Source: Aquatica leii (taxonomy: Eukaryota; Arthropoda; Insecta; Coleoptera; Lampyridae). Taken from it: a stretch of DNA of 64,000 nt. Position numbers and translations under genes: made by a program. Positions 46,320 through 57,834 of this stretch are shown piece after piece. The notes beneath the pieces were generated by a model, which did not search any database, was not told the DNA's origin, and saw only the letters and a list, made by a program, of their open reading frames with translations. The stretch spans positions 176,220,882-176,284,881 of the forward strand of contig CM069433.1 of NCBI GenBank assembly GCA_035610365.1, read 5' to 3'. Numbering within the stretch: position 1 is the stretch's first letter; every line of letters begins with the position of its first letter.

Positions 46320-46694
46320 TAATATATACACAAACCTAAAAGATAACATCGATAAATCCTCTAATTTTAATATCATTTACCAAATTAACTGTATTAATTG
46401 CCCTGCAGTCTATATAGGTTAAACCAAACAATTATTAAAACATAAAATAACTCAACATAAAAATTCAATAAAAATGCTATTAAGAATCCATTGATACCAA
46501 AAACTGCCTTAACTGTGCATGCACTAAATCATTTTCACAGTTTTGATTACTCCAATCCAACCATATTACATAAAGAACCAAAATTGTATACGCGCCTTTT
46601 CTTAGAGATGTTTGAAATTAAACGTAACATAAATTCAATCAATTTCCGTAATAATGTAATAAATTTAAGTTCCATATTTTCTAACATAATATAA
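46320..46694 (+). pseudogene. PLE2 GIY-YIG endonuclease, plus-strand arm, broken
   Basis: It reads IYTNLKDNIDKSSNFNI, IYQINCINCPAVYIG, a stop in place of Gln, then TKQLLKHKITQHKNS and, after a frameshift, the open frame 46491-46694 with TALTVHALNHFHSFDYS and LFLEMFEIKRNIN. The linker joining it to RT is shortened relative to the left inverted arm. Cysteine spacing matches PLE1. Confidence 0.8.
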
Positions 46695-47326
46695 TTCAAT
46701 TTATTATTTAATTATATTATTATAATAATAGAAAAAAAAATAAAAATAAAAATAATAAATTTTCTACCCAATTTTACTTATAAGTTAAATAAAAATTTTT
46801 ATAATATTTTACATTTTATACCAAACTTATTTTCCTTTATTGAAGTTATCAAATTTAATTTTCTATCAATTATGTTATCTTGATTCCCATATCTTGTTAT
46901 TCTCAATTGCATTTCCATTTTTAAATATCAGTATTTCGTGTTAACTTATTAAATGTAGTTAGTCCAAATGTAATTGTTTTGTTTTATTATTTTTGACAAA
47001 AATTTTTCTGCTATTTATTTATATTAATTTAAGTAAGTATAATATATTTTATAATAAAAAAAAAAAATTAAAAAAACTATTTCTATTTCTATATAAAATT
47101 GCAATTTTGTAATTACTTTTTATTATTATTGTAACTTGATGACACATTGTAAACATTTATCATATATTATTGTTGTTTTTAATTGTTACAGATGAAAAAG
47201 CCAATTAAAGTTGGCGAAACGTAAAAGCGTTCAACCTTGTTTTATTATAAATTTAGCTGGAAAAAAATTCTTCCTACACCAATTAAAATACATGATCACA
47301 GCTAAAACTAATCTTTCTATTTAAAA

Positions 47327-48010
47327 ATTCTAATACTATTTTATACGTAATAAAAAAGTACATTTTCCGGTAAATTAAAAAATATGGCATTCTATTTAAA
47401 TTAATGAAGTCATAGCCACATAACTTTCTTAATTAATAGGTTTCAATTAATTAATTTTTATAAACATTATTAAAACACACACTTATTTTGATTTGCAAAT
47501 TCAAAAATGCATTAGTATACAGAGAGTGTTATTTAAAAGAATATTCTTAAAAAGTACCCATAATAAAGTTTTATGTATTCTAAAAATAAAATGTTTTAGG
47601 TCATGTATTTTGGCCACAATATTCCTTGTCTTATAGCGTGAATAACCCTGTATATACGTATTAAAATCTATAGAAATACCTAGATAGCGTTACTTTTTAC
47701 AATATTAGTCAATATAAATAAACTATTAAACACTGCTTATTTGTACTGAAAAGACATTATTTAAATTTGCAAATTAATTAATTGTCGCTTTGTTAATTAG
47801 ATTACTTAGTATTATTACATTATAATCATTTTTGTAATTGCATCTGCTCGTACTTTATATATCTCGAATAATAGAATTTTGTACCTATACCGCCCTCGTT
47901 AGCTTCTTTCTCGAAACGCAACTACGTATATCTATTTGTAGATAGCTATATCATAAAAGTTAGCTACTGCGGTTTTTTAACACTAGATGTCAGTAAATTA
48001 CGGGTTTTGA
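47327..48010. repeat. Spacer S3 of the higher-order repeat
   Basis: It starts with the right-hand PLE2 target duplication and runs to cagtaaattacgggttttgaaaatt. Very close to S2 throughout, including the tacagagagtgttatt...gaataaccctgta small repeat (about 47518-47652). Confidence 0.8.
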
Positions 48011-50004
48011 AAATTATTTAAAAAAATATTTTATTTTTACTTTGCATTATGTTGTTTAGTGACGTTTATTCTAATTGTTATAAAAATTTTTCCATAATGT
48101 AATTTACTTCAACATGATAAAAAACGACTTCAAAAGTAAATCTTGCCTGAGAACAATCACCGCAAATAAAATCAATTATTAAACAAAATAATTACTTAAA
48201 AAAATATCATCATTTTATTTAGGATTATACTATTTTATTATTATTATTATTATTATATTTTATTATATTAATGTTTATTCTATTTGTTACTAAATTTTCA
48301 CAAAAATTAATCCACACAACAAAATAAAAAATGACTTTAAAAGTAAGCCTGGCGTGCGGGCAAGCACAGCGAATAGAATAAATTTTAAAATAAAAGATCA
48401 TATTTTTAAAATAATATCTTTTTATTTGGCATATTGTTGTTCATTGATGTTTATTCTATTTGTTCCTAATTTTCACTAGCTACTTTGAAGTTAAGTCTGC
48501 CGTTAAAACATTCAGAGCGGATAGAAACAACTATAGAACAAAATAATTCATCCATAAAAAATATTTTTATTTTGTAACTAATTATTTATTATTGTTTGTT
48601 ATATTTGCTACTAAATTTTCACAAAAATTACTCCACGTCAACACATTAATATATGACATTGAAAGTAAGTTTGGTGTGAGGGAAATCAAAGCGTATAGAA
48701 CCAATTCTGAAATAAACTAATTATTTAAAAAAATATATTTAATTTTTAGGTTGCATTATGTGGTTTAGTAATGTTTTTTTTATTTGTTACTAAATTTTTA
48801 CAAAAATTAATCTACGCCAACATAATAAAAAAATGACATCGAAAGTAAGTCTAGGCTTTTGGCCCATAACAGCAAATAGAATCAACTTTGAAAAAAAAGA
48901 ATTATTTTAAAAGAAATATTTTTTTTTACATTATCTTTATTGATGTTTATTCTATTTGTTGCAAAATTTTTACAAAAATTAATTTACGTCAACATGATAA
49001 AAAACGACTTGAAAGGTAAGTCTTGCGTTAGAACAATCACAGCATATAGAGCCAACTTTAAAACAAAATAATTTATTTATAAAAAATATTTTCATTTTTA
49101 TTTTACAGTATATTATTAACTATGGTTTATTGTATTAATCACTAAATTTGCACAAACATTAATCCACACTAAAATGATAAAAATGATTTCGAAAGTAAGC
49201 CTTGGGTGAGGGCAATAATGGCAAATAAAATTAATTTTGATAAAAAATAATTATTTAAAAAAAATATCTTATTTTTACTTTGCATTACGTTGTTCAGTGA
49301 TGTTTATTCTATTTGTTATAAAATTTTCACAAAAATTAATTTACTCCAACATGTTAACAAATGATTTTAAAGGTAAGTTTTGTGTGAGAACAATAACAAC
49401 AAATAGTATCAATTTTTAAATAAAATAATTATTTAAAAAAACAAAATCTTACTTTTACTTTGCATCTGTTGTTTAATGATGTTAATTCTAGTTGCTACTA
49501 AGTTTTCACAAAAATTAATCTACGCCAACATGATCAAAATGACTTTGAAAGTAAGACTTGCGTAAAAACAATCACAGCGAATCCAAACAATTTTAAAACA
49601 AAATAATTCATTTATAGAAAATATTTTTATTTTTATTTTGCAATATCTTATTTATTATTATTTGTTCTATCCGCTACAAAATTTGCAGAAACATTTAGAC
49701 GAACATGATAAAAAATGACTTCGAAAGTAAGCAATCAGTGTATAGAATCAAATTTAAAATAAAATAATTATTTGAAAACATATATCTAATTTTTACTTTA
49801 CTTTATGTGTTTAATTGATTTTTATTCTATTTGTTACTAAATTTTCACAAAAATTAAGTTAAGCCAACTTAATAAAAAATGACCTCGAAAATAGGCCTCG
49901 CGTGAGGGCAATCACAGTGAATAGAATCAACTTTGAAATATAAAAATTATTTTTAAAATTGTTACAAAAATTTATTTAGCGTATTATGTAAAAACGAAAA
50001 GATT

Positions 50005-51140
50005 TAGCTCTAGAACATTCTAATACTATTTTATACGTAATTAAAAAGTACATTTTCCGGTAAATTAAAAAATATAGCGTTTTATTTAAATTAATGAAGT
50101 CAAAGCCACCTAAATTTTTTAATTGATGGGTTTTAATTAATTAATTTTTATAAACGTTATTAAAACACGCAGTTATTTTGATTTGCGAATCCAAAAATGC
50201 ATTAATATACAGAGAGTGTTATTCAAAAAAATATTCTTAAAAAGTAACCATAATAAAGTTTTATGTATCCCAAAAATAAAATGTTTTAAGTCATGTATTT
50301 TGGCCACAATATTTCTTGTCTTATAGCGTAAATAGCCCTGTATATACGTAGTATAAAAGAAATTGAAAAAATTTATAGCTTGTTTAAAATCTATAGAAAT
50401 ACCTAGATAGCGTTACTTTTCACAATATTAGTCATTATAAACAAACTATTAAACACTGCTTATTTGTATTAAAAATACATTTAAATTTGCAACTTAATTA
50501 ATTGTCGCTTTGTTAATTAGATTATTTAGTATTATTGGATTATAATCATTTTTGTAACTGCATCTGCTTGTACTTTATATAGCTCGAATAATAGAATTTT
50601 GTACATATACCGCCCTCGTTAGTTTCTTTCTCGAAACGCAACTACGTATATCTATTTGTAGACAGCTATATCATAAAAGTTAGCTACTGGATTTTTCAAC
50701 ACTAGATGTCAGTAAATTACGGGTTTTGAAAATGCTTTTTACTGACGTATTATCTTTTTTATGTTTTCTAGTATAATTATAACTTGTGAAAGTATATTTA
50801 AAACATTCTATTATATTGAGTAATATTACCGTTAAGCAACTTGTTTTAAAAACATTAAAATTTCATTAAAGTTACAATAATGCTAAAATTGATTTAGGTA
50901 TATCAAGTTGATTAATATCAATTAAAAAAAATTATTAATTAAAAAGTAGAATAAGTAACGTACTATAAGTATAAACCAACATAAAATATTCAACTTCTAG
51001 TTATATTGATGCATTCTAGTTTCAGTGTAAATATTTCTTTACGTTTTTTTACTGGCAACGTTGTGGTTGTAGCGTCATTCTATTATCTCGAGGCTTAACT
51101 CGTTTGAACTTGAACCTTTTCACCAATTTATTACCAGACG
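50005..51140. repeat. Spacer S4, right edge of the satellite array
   Basis: Has the same blocks as S2 and S3, plus an extension (agtataattataacttgtgaaag ... ttcaccaatttattaccag) that matches only S1 (34230-34640). After about 51140 no satellite sequence follows, so S1-like and S4 sequence bracket the main array. Confidence 0.75.
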
Positions 51141-53360
51141 GATATTCATAGAAGGCTTTTTTCAAAGTTTTGTGAACCTTAATATAATCCAATGTATCAA
51201 CGAATATTGGATTTCTCGTAAAAAATGTTTACGATAACTAAAACTTTTAACATATAAAAAAGAAAACTTTTTTATTCTATAAAACATCAATGTATTAAAT
51301 TATGGAAACAAAAAACTTTCTTAGAGTAACTTCATATAAAGTTGGTAAAATAAACTTTTCTTTGATATAATTTGAGTATTTATTCGTGTATACGAAAGGC
51401 TTTGACCTTATTTATGAAACCTCAATTCTGTCTAATTTTAGACTAAGCAGATAATGAAACGTAATCAAAAGTTTTATTTTGTTTACCGTGCGTTATTGCA
51501 AAGAATTGATTTAACCACTTTTCTCACTTTTATATAAAAGTTGTTTAAATATTACGATTAATTGTGACTATATTGGCAAGATTAAAACTTAAAGCTAAAC
51601 CTTTTATTTAGGCATAAATAACAAAGAAAAACTCGTTAAAATAGGTATTATCATACGTTTATCGACGTTTTAGTTTGTTCTATACATTTTTGTTTGTTAA
51701 AATTTAAATTAAATTTTAATTATTAATTTATTTGTGCTGAACTTTAAATGTATTCTATAATGCAAAATACATGTATTTACAAGTAATAACATTTTATAAC
51801 ATCTGCAGGATTAAATATTTATTAAAAGAATAAATAATGTAATGAGACATATGCGTTGTATAAAATGTTTATCTATACACAAACTACAATTAAACATCAG
51901 CTATAATTAAGAAGACATAAAAAATTAAAAAAATATATTTTTTGTAGTTTGATTAAATTGTATTTACAATGTTGCATATTTTTAATCTCACTGTAATTGG
52001 ATGGTTTGCACACGAAATAATATTTTAATCATTGAAAACATTGTTGTTTGTTTTCATTTTACTCGTTAAACGGGTTTACAGCTAATTAAGTCTTTAAATC
52101 AAATTTATTGTACTTTAATTACAGCGAAGTTAAAGAAATATGACTTAACTAACAAATAAGAATATTGTAATGTATTTTTTTATTATAAGGGTTCTTATAT
52201 TTGTATTGTTATCTTTTTTGATTTATATTTAACAATTAATTATATCTTAATTCAAGTTGATCCAAAAAAATGTACATAGGTACATTTGACAGGGTTTCTT
52301 TTACTATTACGATCTTTCTTAAATGGCGTTAATTTATAAACGTTTATTTACCGTTCGTTAAATAAAGACGATTATTTACAATTAAGATTGCAGTTTTATT
52401 TTTTTACGAATGTTAATGTATATAATTATAAAATTTATTACAAAAAAAACACAGAAACATACACAAATCTCAAAAACATCAATTTTATGTCGTTTGAGCT
52501 TTTTGTTTTTAAGTTCCTTTTCAGATTAATTAATTAAATTATTCCGTTGTTTTAATGTAATACTAGGTATGTGTCTTTGTTCCCATTTAACAAAAAAAAT
52601 TTAATAATAACTAGTCATATTACTTATTTACAATAATTAAGTACATTCTCTCAAATTTTGTCAGAAATTTATTATTTGATTTACTAAGTTGCATTGAATA
52701 ATTTAAATTGTGTTGAGTTATAAAAAATTTGTCTACACCAGTCAAATACAGGAGATTAGAATAAGCATGTCGTATAAACTTCAGTATTGATAGATGATTA
52801 AACATCTCTCCCTACTGATACACACGTCGTTTGCAGCGGAATTGTAAGTAACGAACGGCCAGGTGTGTCATGTAGGTTCGGCTAAAACGGAACTGTTACA
52901 TTCTGAGGGTGAAATAATTGAGTCGTGAATTCTGAATAGTAATAACTTTTTTACAATTATACTGACTATATACTTTAGTATTTACAAAATTTAGTAAAAT
53001 CAATGCGTAAGTGTTAATAGTCGTTTTGCTAATCTAATTATTATTTATGGTAATTTTTGTCTAAAATAAACTATATTAATATAAGCAAATTTTTTTAAAC
53101 CAAATGTAAACATATTTATTTAAATTTAACTTATTATGCAAATTGTTTTTATTGTATAGAAGGTGTTACTTATACAAAAATTTCAATTCTTTTAATTATA
53201 ATTTTCAATAAATATAATGAATAAAAAAATTAAATTGTAGTAGGGGGAAAACGGTTTTTTGTGCATGAATATATTAGTTTCTTATCATTTTATTTTATAT
53301 AATATATATAATCATATCCTTTCCTACTCCGTAGGATGTAGAAGTGCTTTACAATCTAGT
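51141..53360. other. Non-coding AT-rich stretch
   Basis: No gene or mobile element recognised. Open frames are short with lysine-, asparagine- and phenylalanine-rich translations. Confidence 0.5.
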
Positions 53361-53635
53361 CACAAAAAAAAAACTTTTTTAGTGTCGTAGACCCCGTGCC
53401 ATGTTTTTCGGTTTTGAGTAGATCCCTTACTTACCTGATATTGATTTTTTGTAAATTTCTAACTGTAGTGAAGTTTAGTGTTAAAAACTTAAAGTAAAAA
53501 CACATGTTAAGTTTTACACATTTATTAATTGAATTTAAATTAAAACTACTCAAAATAAAATTTTGTATCTGTTAAAATATACGTAACATAAAATAAACAT
53601 AAAATAAACTAAGCAATAAGTAAATGTTTTTAGTG

Positions 53636-55368
53636 AAAAGGATGAACCTGATGCTTTAATAATAAATTATCATCATTTGGCGTCAATTTTGTAGGGTTTA
53701 ATCTTAAATCTCCTCGGCTAATGATGTCCAGTTTCTTTTTTTCGTTAGGAGATTGGTAACAGCGCTGAACTCCCTTTCCACTAGGTGTGACGATGGAAAG
53801 GAAATTAAAAATTTCTTCGCTATATTCCATAATACGGGATAAGTAACGGGTATGTTGTTTTGCAGCCAGAATTGCTGATATCCGTTTTTAAACTGAACTT
53901 TAAGTTCTTCGTTTGTACTTAGTTCAGTCAGTTCCTCTTGTATTATGACATTCGTTTCTTCTATGTCACCATATGGGTTAATTATCCACTGTGGTATTAC
54001 CATAGTCAAAACATCCTCAAACCTAGCTTCAAACTCTGAATAGTGGGCATTTAAATGTTGAACGTAGGTTGAAACGTCGTTTTCCTGGCAGTTTGTCTGT
54101 GACAAATTGGAAAACTGGGAAAATTCGCCCCGTCCAATATTTTGCTTCATTTGTTTAACTCTGGCAAGAAACGCTGATAAGATGGACTTTGTTTTAATCA
54201 AATTTAGAATGTCGCTTTGTAACTGCAAATTCACCATATTAAATTTTCCAATTCATCAAATTGTCTTTTACAATTTTATCTTTAGAATCCAGAAATTTTA
54301 AAATAGTCTCAAAGAGTGCAAAAAATCTTGTCAAACATAAGCCTTTCGACATCCAACGTATTTCAGTGTGAAGGAGTAATTGATGAAAGTGTTCGTCATT
54401 TCCTTCACTAAACTGCGCAAATAACCGCATATTCAACGCGTTGCTTCGGATTTGGTTTACTGCATCAATGACTAATTGAAGAGATTCCTGCAATCTTACA
54501 CTCAAATGTTTAGGAACTAAATGTTATCGATGGATAACGCAATGTATTGCTAACACCCTTGACACATTTTGTTTTAAATAGCTTATAAATCCATTATAAC
54601 GTCCAACCATGGCAGGTGCTCCATCTGTAACTACTGATATTATATTTGATAAAGGGATTGCTTTTCAATAAAGTAATCCTTCAAAACATGAAATATTGAT
54701 TCACCTTTAGTGTCGGTTGTCAAAGTTCTTGCAAAGAGCAGTTCTTCGTAGATTTCTTGATTAATAATAAACCGAACATATGCCAATAATAATGCTGCAT
54801 TACCAGGTAAAGTTGACTTGTCCAGTTGTATAGAGAAATGGGTCGTTTTCAAATAATTACACAAGAAGCTTTCAATATCAGAACTCATTTTATCAATACG
54901 TCTTTCAACAGTATTGTTGCTTAAAGGAATTCTTTTAATGATATCAGATGCAGGTTTGTGTAAAACAGTTTTTAAAACCTCTTCAACGCCTGGGAAAATT
55001 AACTTCTCTCCCATAGTATGCGGTTATCCGGATTTTGCTATAAGTAGCAAGATATTGTAAGACGCCCGCAAACCATCATCGTTTCTTTGTGACGTCGAAG
55101 CGAACAATCTGTTTAGCGCGGGTCTCTTCTAAAGTTTATCTTTGAGTATTTAAAAGTATTTCAAATCTTTATCTGATTTATCAGGGTGACATCTTCTCAG
55201 ATGATCCTGCATCTTAGAAGGTTTCATAGCGTCATTGCCCAAAACTTTGTTGCATAAAAGGCACATAAACAATTCTTTGTCCGACAATGATGGAATGAAG
55301 CCAAATTTCAAATAATCAACACTGTGCTGTCTACATTTCTTTTTAGATTCGGACATAGCATCAGTCAT
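53636..55368 (-). pseudogene. BED-finger hAT transposase, copy B
   Basis: It starts at MTDAMSESKKKC (55368), with the BED finger CLLCNKVLGND...DHLRRCHP. The frame 55014-54640 has VLKTVLHKPASDIIKRIPL and IQLDKSTLPGNAALLLAY (first catalytic Asp). After a frameshift comes VVTDGAPAMVG (second Asp) and IHCVIHR, then a stop near 54525. The frame 54505-54239 has TEIRWMSKGLCLTRFFALFE. The frame 54237-53704 has the C-terminal dimerisation region with YPVLWNIAKKF and VEREFSAVTNLLTKK (the E of the catalytic triad lies in this half). A 4-bp deletion relative to copy A at about 53740 shifts the tail into LDIISRGDLRLNPTKL. At least three lesions in all. Confidence 0.85.
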
Positions 55369-55721
55369 TTGTGGGCAAAATTAATCTATTTAAATAAGAC
55401 ATAAAGTCCAGCAGCTGTATATTAAAAAATCAAATTTAAATCGTATGGTCTTAGATTTTGTGGCAGGCAGATACGTACAGCTGTTGTAAATGAATGTGAG
55501 AATGTTATGATTATTACTTAAGGTCTTGATATGATGGAACTTTAAGGAAATTTGAAAGTAACATGACAGAAAATGTTAAAATAAAATATTATACAACGAA
55601 TAATAATAACAAATTGTTATGCGATTTATCTCTACGTACATTCGACTTTCATGTGTAAAAATTCACTGGTTCCACTTTAACAATAATACAAAATTAAAAT
55701 TTTAATATAGAGAAGTATGTA

Positions 55722-56223
55722 CAGTGCAATATCCATAATCCGAACTTCCGTAATCCGAACATTCCAGTAATCCGAACTGGCCCACAGTATAACTGCCAAT
55801 GAATTTTTTGTGAAGTTATTTGGTAAGATATATGTATTTATAAAAGAGTAATAAATGTTTAGCAAGCTCGTAAATGAGTAATATTGACACACATACTTAT
55901 TTATTTATGTTACCGGCCAAAATATGTAGTTTAATTCCAAAATAATTTTTTTTAATATGTTTTTTATATGTAAACATTTAAATTCTATGAAAAAAAAACA
56001 AACAAATGAGTGTATTGGAAATTCTTCAAAAAACACGCAGCTGTACAGTTGTGGGTTTCTTACTTTCTTAATTTATCTTTCAAAGTGGTAACATATTGTA
56101 TGTTAACAATAAAATGCATACGAACTATGTATGTACAGTTGTCTTTTCTTTATTTTTCCGAAAACATTCCATAATCCGAACATCTCCTTGCAGCCATTAG
56201 TTCGGATTACGAATATTGCACTG
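55722..56223. mobile_element. pogo-type MITE nested in hAT copy B
   Basis: The ends are cagtgcaatatccataatcc and, reverse-complemented from the right, cagtgcaatattcgtaatcc (about 22 of the first 24 bases match), with TA at 55720-55721 and 56224-56225. Internal ccgaac words are repeated near both ends. It occupies the same position as the MITE in copy A but is about 200 bp longer. Confidence 0.85.
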
Positions 56224-57440
56224 TAATTATAATAACAATTGCTAAAACTTTGAAAAATAGACTATTGAGGAGTACTTGTGTAATTTTGTTATGATTTGAA
56301 TATTAAACTACTAATAACTGAAGTCATGATTGGCGTAATTTATATATCTTTGCTAACTACGAGTACAAAACAATAATTTAATAAAAGATAATGTATTTAC
56401 TTTTCTCCGGCACTCTCAAACAAAATAACACTAATTTACTATAATTTGGTGATATACTACCAGTTTATATTTTTTCTTGACACTTTCCTTTTCAAGATTC
56501 AGGAAACGAATAAACGTATTTGTCTCACATTCGTATTTATAGAGTGACGAATTGAACAAGTCAGTGCAAGTTCGCGAAGCTCTGAGACTGCGCGTATACT
56601 TGTAACAAGATGATACTGGTATATCATTATGTACAGGTTTTTACAAGTTCAAAATGTATTGCGACCACAAAGCGAATGCCTACATCCTACAACTTACACA
56701 ATTTTATAAACATATATAATACATTTTTTACATTACAGGTACTTTTACAAATAATGTATATGTCTTTAATGTCTTTATATTGTTGCGTATTTATTTATTA
56801 TTAACTAATTTATATAAAACTACTAAAAATTATGTTTACTTATTCTAGAAATATGTACACTTTTAAATTAACCGAACTAATTAAATCTAATAATATTTAA
56901 TGAAAACACTTACACTAATTTATGTATAACCGTTGTATAACACTATCACTTAAGATAAGATAACGTCCTCGGATAGCCTCACACTTGTTTGTTTACACTA
57001 TAAGTCACGTTCACTCGATTCGGTGTACACTGTTATTTATTTAAAACTTCGCACGTGCTAATCACTTATTTATCTTCACTTGAATAATCTTCTTAATACA
57101 GCTGCATTCGCGTTACGACAATAACTGACCTACGATTTCTTTCTTCGGTACTTATGGACATCGGCGAATTCTTCTCGAGCGTTCCCTACTTTTCGCTATA
57201 TCTTCTAGAAAATGGATAACAGCTTCTAGAAGGCTCTTGCATTTGTAAATAATTTCTCGAACGTTTCAATATTATAAGATAGTATAATGTAAGTAAATAG
57301 GTACTATTAGTGTATGTTGAGATCCACTATCGTGGACCCCCATTTTCATTTCATGGACCCCCAAATTTTTTTTCGCTGACGTAGACCCCTTGCAGGTTGT
57401 CATAGACATAGGTCGATATAGACCACTTTGAGAATCACTT

Positions 57441-57834
57441 ATTTACATTAATAGTTTTCCTTGACTAAACAAGCAAATTATGTATGTGTTACGCCCAAAC
57501 ATCGAAAACGCTCAGTGAGCGAAAAAATCGACCACAACGCGTTGTGGACGATGTTGTACGACCAAACACCGAAATAAGATACTTCTTCGGTGTGTGGTTG
57601 TACTTATTAGACCACAACGCGTTATGTGCAATTGCGAAACGACCACGACGCGTTTTGGACAATGTAGAACTATCACAACCCGAAATGATAAGCGTAACTT
57701 AAAAATCTTAAATAACTTTAAAATGATATGATTAATATTTGAAATTATTAATTTATTAATCAAAAATACAGAAAGAAACAGGAAAAATAAAATTAATGTA
57801 CCCTAAAAATAGACAAAGATAATGAAAGAAGAAA
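57441..57834. repeat. Palindromic ACGCGT motif repeated three times, 3' of the integrase gene
   Basis: The motif gaccacaacgcgttgtggac (57531-57550; inner 16 bases a perfect palindrome) recurs as gaccacaacgcgttatgtgc (about 57611) and gaccacgacgcgttttggac (about 57641). A further inverted pair, accaaacaccgaa ... ttcggtgtgtggt, lies between (57561-57600). No coding sequence. It may be the 3' end structure of the integrase-bearing element. Confidence 0.7.

Larger units (their letters stand above)
41364..47343 (+). mobile_element. Penelope-like element PLE2 with inverted 5' partial copy and 17-bp TSD
   Basis: The insert occupies 41381-47326; the 17-mer attctaatactatttta is present at 41364-41380 and 47327-47343. 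Within it, 41381 to about 42335 is the inverted counterpart of about 46320-47286 (outer ends attggtgtaggaag and cttcctacaccaat), so a partial copy lies head-to-head with the plus-strand element, an arrangement known for Penelope. The plus copy runs N-terminal RT, palm, GIY-YIG and 3' end. A 40-bp AT-rich tail (47287-47326) follows the inverted repeat at the 3' side. Confidence 0.88.
30930..51140 (+). repeat. Satellite array: ~175-bp monomers in a ~4.3-kb higher-order repeat, with nested insertions
   Basis: Monomers share tttgcattatgttgttca, gtttattctatttgttac, taaattttcacaaaaatt, cgccaacatgataaa, gacttcaaaagtaagtct, gaacaatcacagcgaatag and an AT-rich tail. Start-to-start spacing is about 174-177 bp (for example 34746, 34921, 35095; 35592, 35767). 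Monomer runs are about 30930-31380, 32615-33352, 34600-37075, 37790-41363 and 48010-49990. Non-monomer spacers (S1-S4) separate runs. Segments near 36118 and 40407 are almost identical, giving a higher-order period of about 4.29 kb; correcting for PLE2, 37818 and 48049 give about 4.27 kb. I estimate 45-50 monomers. Confidence 0.9.
53361..57440 (-). mobile_element. ZBED-type hAT element, copy B (near full length)
   Basis: The right end (57340-57440) reads, reverse-complemented, aagtgattctcaaagtggtc and matches copy A's left end; the left end (53361 onward, caca...aacttttttagtgtcgtagaccc) matches copy A's right end with the tip replaced by an A-run. Length is 4.08 kb. The same blocks as copy A occur in reverse order, including the nested pogo MITE and about 400 bp of common leader. 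No clear TSD (aatctagt against atttacat). Confidence 0.8.

Noticed and set aside
30930..51140. CRISPR array
   Set aside because: The tandem units are full ~175-bp satellite monomers without unique spacers, in an arthropod genome.
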